The notes beneath the pieces are model-generated. The model was not told where the DNA came from and searched no databases. It was given only the letters and a program-made list of their open reading frames with translations. 58,520 nt of DNA from Chrysochromulina tobinii (taxonomy: Eukaryota > Haptophyta > Prymnesiales > Chrysochromulinaceae): contig JWZX01003100.1 of the NCBI GenBank assembly GCA_001275005.1, positions 1 to 58,520 of the forward strand, given 5' to 3'. Of the stretch, positions 27,142-36,454 are shown in pieces. Each line of letters begins with the position of its first letter. Positions within the stretch are counted from its first letter, which is position 1. Made by a program: the position numbers and the translations under genes.

Positions 27142-30100
27142 GGTGATCGACCTCGACTCGATCTCGCCGATGAAAGCCGATGACGCGTCGTCACTCATCG
27201 GCAGCTTTGCCTATTCGGGTGCACATACCGCAGGCCCCTCCTCATCCGCCGCCGCCGCCGCCGCGCCTGAGCCCATCGAGTGGTTGACGAAGCGCCGAAA
27301 TCAAACCGAAGAGGAGCGCGCGGCGATCAGCCGGACGGCTAAGCTGGCGCTTGGTAAGACAAGGAGACGCGCCGGCGGTGGAGGTCGAGGTGGAGGCGGA
27401 GGTGGAGGCGGCGGCACGCGATCAGCGGGCAAGCGGGCGGGCGGGCGCGGCGGCAGCAGCGGGCGCGGCGGCGCGGCAGCTCGGAAGCGTCGACGTTCCG
27501 TTTGGGACAGCGAGGACGAGGAGGAGGAGGAGGAGGAGGAGGAGGCGGAGGAGAGTGATGAGAGCTGGAACAGCGAGGCGGAGGCGGCGGCAGAGGCAGC
27601 CGAGGCGGCCGAGATCGAGGACGAGATCGAGGACGACGAGATCGAGGTCAGCGAGATTGAGGTGTGGGGAGCTCGTGAGGCGTCTCGAGCCGTGCCCAAC
27701 ACGGCGGCGGCAGGTGCGGCAGCAGCTGGGCGGGGAGGCCGCCGACTCATCAAGACTGCGGATGTGCGCAAGGGGCGGGTGGCGACTGGCAGGGCACAGG
27801 CGGCGCCCAGCGGTGCCAATCCGAGAAGTAACGGTCGAAGTAACGGTCGAAGTAACGGTCGTCGGAAGGAGAGAGCGATCGTCATTGATAGCGACGAGGA
27901 GGAGGAGAAGGACGAGGACGAGGACGAGGACGACGAGGAGGACGAGGAGGACGAGGAGGGAATGGATGACGGCGACGGCGAGGAGGAGGTCGGCTTCGAG
28001 GACGGTGAGCGTGGCCGCCCGCCCGAGACCGAGGCGGAGGCACGCGCCGTCGTGAGCCGCAGCCTCTCCGCTTGCGAGGCTGAGTCTCGCCGGATTTCGA
28101 GCGCGCTCGCCGCCATTGCCGAGGACGGGGTTGGCGCCCAGGGCGGCGCATTGCATCTCACCAAGGTGGGCGACGGTCAGCCGTTGCGCGTGCAGCCGAC
28201 GAGCCTCGGCGGGAGCGCGCGGATGGTGCTCAAGGAGTATCAGTTGGTGGGTCTGAATTGGCTTTGGCTCATGTGGCGTATGCGCGCGGGCGGCATCCTC
28301 GCTGATGAGATGGGCCTCGGCAAGACCATCCAGGTGATTGCCCTCATCTGCGCCATCAAGGAGGCGCAATCAGCCCAATCTGGCTTCGGCGGGGGGCACG
28401 ACGACGACGCCGATGATGGCGCTCGGGACGGCGCCGACGATGGCGCGCGCCGCTGCCACTTGGTCGTAGCGCCCGCCTCCACGCTCGACAATTGGCTGCG
28501 AGAGTTTGGGTTGTGGGCTCCGTCACTCGTGGTGGCCAAGTATCACGGGTCGCAGGCGCTCCGCACGCAGATGCAGCGAGATCTCGATGACTCGACGTTC
28601 GACGTGCTCGTACTCCCGTACACGTACTTTGAGGGCGAAGGCGCCGCGTCTCAGTACGACCGTCGATGGCTGCGCCGGCGCCGCTGGGGCCTGGGCGTCT
28701 TTGACGAAGCACACGCCCTCAAGACGTCCGGCTCTGCGCGGTACCATCGCCTCTCGCAACTCACGATCGCTCACCGGCTGCTCCTCAGCGGAACACCCGT
28801 CCAGAACAACCTGCACGAGCTGCTCACACTCCTCTCGTTCATGTTGCCGCGCGCCTTCCCGCCGCGCCTCGCCGACGCCTTCGCAGTGCTCGACAAGGCG
28901 CGGCGCGACCGCTCATCTGCCCAAGGCGGCGCTCGCGGCGGAGGCAGAGGCGGCGGCGGGGGCGGCGGCGGCGGCGGTCGGCAGGCCGCGCGAGACCCAG
29001 ACGCAGTCGCGATCGCCAAGGCGCGTCGGCTGCTCGCCCCCTTCGTGCTACGTCGTCGTAAATCCGAGGTCGTCACCCACCTGCTCACATCGCTGATGAC
29101 CTCTGATGGCCTCTGAGTGCTTCTGAGGACCCCTTGATTGCCTCCCTGTTCAGGTTCTCACCCAATTGGTGCCCAAGCAAGAGAAGGAATGCCTCTTGAC
29201 GATGAGTGCCGCCCAGCAGACCCTTTACATTGAGCGCCTTCGCCTTGCCTCGATCGCCTCGACGGCCCTGCACCCCTCGGCTGCTGCAGCCGGGGCGCCG
29301 AGACGATCGAACCGTGCCGTGCCGTCGCAGACGGCGGCGTCGCACTTTGCGGAATTGCGCAAGGCGGCCAACCACCCCCTCCTGCTGCGCTCGCACTACA
29401 CGGACGCGATGATTGAGCAGATTGCCCGCGCGGCGCATGCCGCCCACGTCTACGGCGAGCAAGCGTCATTAGCTCAAGTGCGCGCCGAGCTGTCGAGTGC
29501 GTCCGACTTCAGGCTGCATACGGTGTGCGCGGAGCTCGCGGAGAGCAGCCAAGTGAGGCTGGGCGGTTTGCAGGGGCTCATGCTGCCCAACGAGGTCATA
29601 GTCGACTCGGCCAAGATGAGGGAGCTTCGCCGGCTCCTGCCCGAGCTCAAGGAAGGCGGCCACCGCTGCCTCATCTTCTCACAGGTGCGCGCCTTCTCCC
29701 CGGATTGCGATGGAGTGCGATGGAGTGCGACCGAGTGCGCTCCCCCCACAGTCACTCGAGATACTCGACCTGCTCGAGCACTTGCTCGGATGACCCTCCT
29801 GATTGCCTCCCTCATCTCCCACAGTCACTCGAGATGCTCGACCTGCTCGAGCACTTGCTCTGATGACCCTCCTGATTGCCTCCCTCATCTCCCACAGTCA
29901 CTCGAGATGCTCGACCTGCTCGAGCACTTGCTCGGCCCGAGTGGGCTCAGGCTCCACTACTGCCGCCTCGATGGCGGCACGCCGGTGGCGGAACGCCAGG
30001 TGAAGATTGATAAGTTCCAGGCGGCCGACTCGAAGATCTTCGCCTTCCTGCTCTCCACCCGCGCAGGCGGCCAGGGCATCAACCTGACCGCCGCCGACAC

Positions 30101-30482
30101 GGTCATCCTGCACGACCTCGACTGGAATCCTCAGCTCGACCGGCAAGCCGTCGACCGCGCACATCGGCTCGGCCAGCGGCGTGCAGTCACCGTGTACAAG
30201 CTCGTGACAGCGAGCACTGTGGAGGAATCGATCGTCCAGCTGCAGCACCGAAAGCGCATCCTGGGCAACGCCGTGCTCGATGAGGCGGCCCCCTCGCCCA
30301 CTGGTGGTGGCAGTGCTGCGGCCAACGCGGACGCGGCGCTGGGCGTGGAGAGCGACGATGAGGTACAGCTCTTAGACGACCAGTACGACGCCGAACGCGG
30401 GCGCGACAGCGGCGGGAGCGCCAAGATCAACTCGAGCACGATGAACCTCCTCCTGGTGCACGCTCTCGGCTTGGCCAAGTGA
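27086..30482 (+). CDS. Fun30/SMARCAD1-like SNF2 chromatin remodeller
   Basis: Three exons: 27086-29068, 29154-29684 and 29898-30482. The N-terminus has SPEVIDLDSIS, a glycine/arginine region and several acidic runs. The helicase begins VLKEYQLVGLNWLWLMW, then motif I DEMGLGKT, DEAH in motif II (28699-28715), LLSGTPVQNN in motif III, LRRRKSEV-LTQLVPK across intron 1, LIFSQ-SLEMLDLLEHLLG across intron 2, and DRAHRLGQRR in motif VI. LVGLNWL together with LRRRKSEVLTQLPPK-type text is characteristic of the Fun30/ETL1/SMARCAD1 group, ATP-dependent remodellers acting in silencing and DNA end resection. The start is uncertain: the frame overlaps the FHA tail, and 27170 is an alternative ATG. Fusion with the FHA protein is possible. 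A poly-glycine insertion lies between motifs III and IV. Confidence 0.88.
29069..29153 (+). other. Fun30 gene intron 1 (85 nt)
   Basis: GAG|GTCGTC to CCTGTTCAG|GTTCTC, phase 0, joining KSE to VLTQL. In-frame stops confirm that it is not coding. The junctions are alike: AGGT..TCACCCA..TG at the donor and at the acceptor, 13 of 17 positions, which may be a decayed duplication. CTCTGATGGC-type words recur inside. Confidence 0.75.
29685..29897 (+). other. Fun30 gene intron 2 with triplicated 3' splice site
   Basis: Donor CACAG|GTGCGC at 29685. A 73-bp unit starting TCACTCGAGATGCTCGACC and ending CTCATCTCCCACAG occurs at 29752 and 29825; its first 38 bases recur at 29898 as the true exon. Acceptor-like CCACAG therefore occurs three times (ending 29751, 29824, 29897). 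Only the last gives a continuous SNF2 sequence. The full intron is 213 nt, a multiple of three, with no in-frame stop. Confidence 0.8.
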
Positions 30483-30930
30483 GACTCGTGTAAACGTACC
30501 GCCTAACCCTACTGTGCACGCACGCATGTTCGTGTTGCATGATTTAGGACTGAAGCACCGTGCAAACGGACTGACCTGACTTACATGTACTGACTTACAT
30601 GGGTCAACAAGAACACTTGACAAAGTAACTCTTCTGTACTCCCGCTCAAGCGAGCGCCATTGACCACGCCAGTGGCATTTTTTGGCGCTCGCTTGGGTGT
30701 GAATGATGTCTCAGCACTGACGTCCTGTGTTGTGAAACAATGGTAAAGAGGAGCGCCTTAGAGTGGGTACTGTGTTGTCGTGTCGTCCTTAGTGACTTGT
30801 GTAAAGTGTCTGCCGCTGCGAAAAGTGAGGCGGCTGCGCGCGCCGCGCGCGCGCGGCCTAACTGTTCACGTTGTCTGAAAGATTCAAGTTTTTCTCAAGA
30901 TCGAATCTCTCAAAACACGAAACCACAAAC
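30483..30930. other. Intergenic with 13-bp inverted repeat
   Basis: Between the remodeller and cycloartenol synthase genes. Contains CTTACATGTACTGACTTACATG (30569-30600) and the inverted repeat at 30647-30695. A GC-alternating run lies at 30837-30855, some 80 bp before the cyclase ATG. Confidence 0.5.
30647..30695. repeat. Perfect 13-bp inverted repeat
   Basis: CAAGCGAGCGCCA (30647-30659) and its exact reverse complement (30683-30695) flank a 23-base loop that itself contains GCCAGTGGC. It sits between a gene end and the next gene start. It could fold in RNA as a 3'-end structure or mark a small foldback element. Confidence 0.65.
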
Positions 30931-33905
30931 ATGTCAACTGGGCAGCTGGCAACGAATGAGGGAACGTGGACGTACCTGCTGCAGGTTGCGGCGGGCTGCT
31001 TCGCGAACGCTGCCTCAGCGCAGGATGCGGCGGCAGGAATGCTACGTGAGCTGGGAATCGGAACGCGGACGCACCTCCTTTTCCAGGTCGCGACGGGCTG
31101 CCTCACGTCCTCGGTGGTAGGGCTCCTCTTCTTCGGGCACGCTCTCGCCGATGTGCCACTCGAGCGCATGGGCACCAACACGGGCGCCGGCTACAACACC
31201 CGCGTCCTCGGATACGACGGAGCGCGCGGCGAGTTCTCCATGTTTGCAACGCTGTGCATCTTTGGACCGTGGCTGCTGGTCGTGCCCTGCCTGTCTGAAC
31301 AAGGCGCCCTCGCCGTGCTGTCCACTCTTGCGCTTCTCGGCCTCTGGTACAGGTTCCGAATACATGCTAGCCATCCGGGCGGCCCGCGTGCCCATCGCAT
31401 CCTGCGTGAGCCGCAGTGGGCCAACAAGACGTCGCATCTCGATGCCGGCTGGCGGTGCGAGGTGGCGGAGGCGTCGCACATGCACACGCACACGTCGCTG
31501 CCCATCGGGCAGACCCTCACAGGCGAGGCCGCCGGCCGTCAGATTTGGCACAAGGTGCAGCTCAACCCGCTGCAGCGCGGGCTCTCGTTTGGGGCCGAGC
31601 ATAAGGAGAAGTGCGGCTTCAACCCGAGCGTCAACCCAAACCCGGAGGACGAGATCTGGCGCGCACAGCGCGTGCAGGCCTGGACGGCACGCGGGAACAA
31701 GGTGCCCGACGCGCGCTGGGTGCCCAAGACGACGCTCGATGCGCTGCGCAAGGCGCTGTCGTGGTACGAGGTGCTGCAGAGTGACGACGGGCACTGGGCG
31801 GGAGACTACGGCGGACCGCACTTCCTGATGCCCGGGCTGATCGTGGTCTGGTACGTGACAGGCCGGCTAGACACCTTTCTCGACGGCAATCAGCGTGCAG
31901 CCATGGCCCACTACCTTCGCGTGCACCAGCAGCTTGACGGCGGCTGGGGGATGCACATCGAATCGCCCTCGACGATGTTCGGCTCGGTCATGTGCTACGT
32001 GGCGCTCCGGCTGCTGGGTACGCTGGCTGAGGACCCGGCGATGCAGCGCGGATGCGAGTTCATTCGCTCGTACGGCGGCGCGCTGTACACCGGCTCGTGG
32101 GCCAAGTTCTACTTGTGCCTTCTCGGAGTGATGGATTGGAAGGGGCACAACGTCATCCCTCCGGAGATGTGGCTGCTCCCACGCTGGATGCCTTTCCATC
32201 CTGGGCGGCTCTGGTGCCACTGCCGCATGGTCTACCTGCCCATGTGCTACCTGTACGGCCACAAGTTCGTCTACGCCGACGCCGAGAGCGATCCGCTCAT
32301 TGCGGCGCTACGCGCAGAGCTCTACCCTGTGCCGTATGAGTCGATACGCTGGGAAGGCACCGCCGACCACGTGGCCGAGATCGACAACTACTCGCCGATG
32401 CACCCGGTGATGCACGTGGCCAACGCGGTGCTGCGCCTGTGGGAATCCTGGGGCGGGTCGCTGATGCGCGCGCTGCGTCGTCGTGGGCTCGCGTTCGCTC
32501 TCGACTACATGGCTGCAGAGGACAATCAGACGAACTACGTGTGCATCGGGCCCGTCAACAAGGTGTTCTGCCTCTTGACGGCCTCTTGATGGCCTCTTGA
32601 TGGCCTCTTGATGGCCTCTTGATGGCCTCTTGATGGCCTCTTGATTGTCAGAGCTCACCACGATGCCCCACGCTCCCCGTCAACAAGGTGCTCAACATGC
32701 TCTCCGCGTACCACGCGGCGGGGCAGCGTACGGACACGCCTTCGTTCACGAAGCACCTGCTGCGCGTGCCCGACTACCTGTGGATCTCGGAAGACGGGAT
32801 GAAGATGCAGGGGTACAACGGGTCACAGGGCTGGGATGCCTCGTTTGCGATGCAAGCGCTCGCCGAAGCAGATCTCGTCGATGAGTTCGCGTCGATGTGC
32901 AAGAAGGCGTACTCGTATCTCGAGCGCACCCAGATCCTCTGCTCGGCCGACTCGCGTGCCTCGCCTGCCCTCGCCTACGAAACGGCCGAGCAGCGCCAAA
33001 AGTATTTCAGGCACGTAAGCGAGGGCGGGTGGCCCTTTTCAACGGCCGCCCACGGATGGCCAATCTCGGACTGCACCGCCGAAGGCCTGAAGGCCGTCCT
33101 TCTGCTCCGCGGCCATGCATGCATCCAAGCACACTGTGCTCCCATATCGGACGTGCGCCTGTACAAGGCCCTGGAGGTGCTGCTCACGCTGCAAAACGTC
33201 GACGGTGGCTGGGCCACGTACGAAAACAACCGCGGCTACAGCTGGTTCGAGTGGCTCAACCCCTCAGAGGTCTTCGGCGACATCATGATCGACTACTCAT
33301 ACGTCGAATGCTCGATGGCGTCGCTCTCCGCCGTGTACATGTTCCATCAGCAGTTCCCTAATCACCGCACTGCTGAGGTGAAGGCCGCCATCCGGGCAGG
33401 ACGCAGGTTCATCAAGTCCATTCAACGCAAGGACGGCTCGTGGTATGGCTCGTGGGGATGCTGCTTCACGTACGGCACCTGGTTTGGGGTCGAGGGGCTC
33501 GTCCTCTCCGGCGAATCTCCCGACTCGAGCTCGCTTGCCAAGGCCTGCAAATTTCTGCTGAGCAAGCAGAATGCCAATGGTGGCTGGGGCGAGGACTTCA
33601 CCTCTTGTTACGACAAGGCGTATGCGGCCAAGGGCGCCGAGCGCTACGGCAAGGGCGGCTCGGGAGTGGTCAACACGGCGTGGGCGCTGCTGGCACTCAT
33701 GGCGGCGGGTACGAAGGACACGGCGGCGGTGCGCCGTGGTATTGAGTATCTGATGGCTGAGCAGCGCGAGAATGGCGACTGGAAGCAAGAGGGCATCACT
33801 GGCGTCTTCAACCGCGCGTGCGGCATCTCGTACACGCAATACCGCAATATCTTCCCCATGTGGGCCCTCGCAAGGTATGCGCGCAGCTACGAGGGCAAGG
33901 CGTGA
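30931..33905 (+). CDS. CAS1: Cycloartenol synthase (oxidosqualene cyclase)
   Basis: Two exons, 30931-32562 and 32688-33905, about 949 residues. The catalytic acid motif DCTAE is at Asp672 and several QW-type repeats are visible (LDGGWGMHIE, VDGGWATYE, ANGGWGEDF, ENGDW). Three residues that separate cycloartenol from lanosterol synthases are of the cycloartenol type: Tyr in MQGYNGSQ (587), His and Ile in HGWPISD (666 and 670), matching Arabidopsis Tyr410, His477 and Ile481. The enzyme cyclises 2,3-oxidosqualene to cycloartenol, the entry to plant-type sterols, on the ER membrane. The protein is about 175 residues longer at its N-terminus than the Arabidopsis enzyme; this part contains apolar segments (SVVGLLFFGHALA, FATLCIFGPWLLVVPCL, LAVLSTLALLGLWY) and may be a fused membrane domain. 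The ATG at 30931 is the first in frame. Confidence 0.96.
32563..32687 (+). other. Cycloartenol synthase intron (125 nt) with junction repeat and minisatellite
   Basis: Donor CAACAAG|GTGTTC and acceptor CAACAAG|GTGCTC. CCCGTCAACAAGGTG is present exactly at both junctions (32551-32565 and 32676-32690). Splicing gives GPVNK-VLNML, the conserved cyclase text. Inside lie about seven copies of the 11-bp unit GGCCTCTTGAT (32578-32645). The intron shifts frame and has stops, so it must be removed. Confidence 0.88.
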
Positions 33906-34540
33906 TGGCCGAGGACCGGCGGCGCGAGGGCCGCAGCCGGTGCCAGATGAACCAAGATCAATGCAACAAGGGAGCGAGAGGGTATGGGGGCGCGAGCAAA
34001 CGAGCCGCGCCGGGAGGAGCGCGCGGGGCGAGAGGCCTACGAGGCGCGAGGCGGCCGTTGCATCGGTGGCCGCGCGCATACGGTGTTCAGACAGCATCCC
34101 CCCATTCGAGGTCTGAGCTCTCTCCAGGCTCTCTCTTGCGCGTAGAGACTGCGATACCGTGGTTGTGCAGCATGAAAGCATGAAGGTGACCCGTAGCGTA
34201 GTGTGGTGGCGAGGGGTCGCATCGGCGCCGGACGGAGAGCTTCGGTTACGGAGAGAAAAGAGGCCACGAGTCGCGGTCGAGTTTTTCTGCGATAAGGGTC
34301 AGTTGAATCGACACACAAGGTACCGACCAGCCACTACCACACGAAACACGAGTTTGCAAGCACCACGAGCCCATTCACACCACATGTCGGGCTCCGAGGG
34401 GCGTGCCTCGCCGCGTGCTTCTGCTTGGGTGCACACGCGGAGCTTGGCGGTATCCTTTGGCATCTACCAGCGCATCGGTGGCGAGCGCTCGGCGAGTTCC
34501 GGGCCCAACTCGGGTTTCCCACGATTGCATTCCTCGGCGC
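33906..34540. other. Intergenic, no gene seen
   Basis: Follows the cyclase stop. The open frames here are arginine-rich or lack protein character. Nothing repeated was noticed. Confidence 0.5.
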
Positions 34541-35293
34541 ATGCTTCTTCCTTCACATGAGCCGGAAGGCGTGGATGGCGATGGCTGTGCACGCTCGGAT
34601 CCTGCAGTAATGAACGCCGCGGCGGCATCGCTCGGCACGTCAAGCGCCTCCGATGCGTCACTGCAGGACGTGCTCACGCTCATCCTGACCACCAGCCCCT
34701 CGCCCATCTGCCCGAGCACGGAGATGATCGAGACTGTACTGGATTCCATGGCAAAGCACGCGCCTGGCGTTTCCGACTGTAGGCTGATCATCGTGTGCGA
34801 CGGCGCTAAGGTGGGCGGCAAGGAGGTCTTCCGTAGCGGCCGTGTGACGGAAGCTTCGTGGGCATCCTACGCCGAGTACAAGCAGCGGCTGCACGCTCGC
34901 ATCCAGACGGGCGACGCGTTTGGCTTCCGGCGGGCCGAGGTGCTGGAGCTCACTGAGCACCATGGCTTTGGGTTCGCGGTGTATGCGGCGCTGCAGCTCG
35001 TCCGGACGCGGCTGCTCTGCGTGGTGCAGCACGACCGCGCACTGCTACGCCCGGTAAGACTCGCCGCCCTTTGCGAGGCGATGCTCAGCACGGCGCTACC
35101 CGATACGCTCGTCGGGTATGTGCTGCTGCCGACGCGCGCGACCGAGGGCTACCCGGAGGACATGCGTCGGCGATTGGGCGAGCGTGGCCTGCGCCCACCC
35201 GCGAGCAGTATCGAGCCACACGCGCTGCCGCTCCCTCCTGCGCGCGCTGCGCAGAGCGAACGCGGCGGCGATGGCGGCGGCGGTGGCGGCGGC

Positions 35294-35331
<38 letters not shown>

Positions 35332-35860
35332 CGGCGGTGGCGGCGGCGGTAGCGATGGAAGCAGTGGCAGGAGCGGCGGCGACCGTGCCCGTCTGCTGCC
35401 ATGCCTCACCTTTTACGACAGCACGCACCTCGCTCACACCTCCTTCTACACGAACTTCATCTTCCCGCGGGCTGACGTGGAGACCGAAGAGGTCTTCGCC
35501 AATCGGACGGCGCGCGCGTACCTCGAGAACCTACAGGCCGAACAGCGCGCCAAGGCGCTCGTGTTTGGTGCACCTGGTCGCCTGGTCACCAAGGGCGCCT
35601 TTCTCGAGGCGGAGCTCGCCCCCCGGCAGCTCGACGACGTTGTGCAGCTAGGCCTCCCCCACGCACTCGCCAAATGGCGCACCTGGCTCTATGACGACGG
35701 CATGGGCGCACCCCTAGTGGGCCATCTTAACGGCGCCGTCGCGCAGCCGTGGGACGTTGCGGAGCAGAAATTTGGCGGGTGCGCCAACGGAGCGGGCCAG
35801 AGGTGGCAACGCGAACGCGTCGCCACGCGCGCGGATAGCATGGCGGCAAGTAGTATGTAA
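34541..35860 (+). CDS. Glycosyltransferase-like (nucleotide-sugar transferase fold) protein
   Basis: About 439 residues from the ATG at 34541; 34610 (MNAAAASLGTSS) is an equally good start. It opens with LQDVLTLILTTSPSPICPS, then SCRLIIVCDG, GFGFAVYAALQLVRTRLLCVVQHDRALL, VGYVLLPT and HTSFYTNFIFP. The order (TTSP loop, CDG, a helix, VQHDRAL) resembles GT2-like nucleotide-diphospho-sugar transferases of algae, with QHDRA in place of a DxD motif. A poly-glycine run of about 30 residues (35265-35350) interrupts the middle and marks a loop. No signal peptide or membrane segment is clear, so a cytosolic or Golgi-peripheral site is open. Donor and acceptor sugars are unknown. Confidence 0.68.
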
Positions 35861-36454
35861 GCGCGCTACAAGTACGAAGTAGAAACGCCGCGCTTGGGGC
35901 GGGGACCGACACATACCGTACCTAAGACCCACGCTGCTGGTCGCATTTAATTGGTCGCATTCCAAGCTAAAGGCTCGGGTTTTCGAAGCTACAAGCTTCC
36001 GGGACGAGGGGGGGGATAGGCGGATGAATAATCATTGTACTAACGTACCGCCCCAGCGCGTGTCGAATTTAATTCGTCGAATAACCATTGCGAATAACGG
36101 TGTCGAAGCAACGCAAAATGCACTGGTGGCCGTCAGACTGCGCGAGATTTTTGACCTTGGTGGAGGGCTTCAACACTCAGGTAGTTACCCTATGGTGTTT
36201 CAACATAGTGTCAGTCAGAGCTCGCGCGTTATACAAGTAGACACCGGTCTTTTCATATTTATATGTATCGAAGCGCATTGGACCTGTATGACTTGGACTT
36301 AGAATTGAATGAGGAAGTTCCGAAGAATTGACTTGTCTGACTGGGCTCGATGCTGGGGAAAAGCCCTGAGGTGTGTTGAGCGCGGGTGGACCGCGACGAA
36401 ACTGGCTAACTCCGTTGGCTGCATTCCTTCGCTCAGGTGGTCTTCTACACATTG
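35861..36454. other. Intergenic or upstream intron of the kinase gene
   Basis: No protein-like frame. The last bases before the kinase frame, TTCCTTCGCTCAG|GTGGTC at 36424-36442, look like a 3' splice site, and the kinase frame is open right up to it. A small 5' exon may therefore lie in this interval; none was identified. Confidence 0.4.

Noticed and set aside
28100-28710. Minus-strand frames opposite the SNF2 gene rich in serine, leucine or arginine
   Set aside because: They mirror acidic and glycine runs of the true gene and have no motifs of their own.
32578-32645. GGCCTCTTGAT repeats as a CRISPR-like array
   Set aside because: The units are contiguous with no unique spacers and lie inside a spliceosomal intron; a simple minisatellite.
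34403-34540. Longer N-terminus for the glycosyltransferase-like gene
   Set aside because: The frame starts at a GTG codon and the extra residues are low-quality; the ATG at 34541 or 34610 is preferred.
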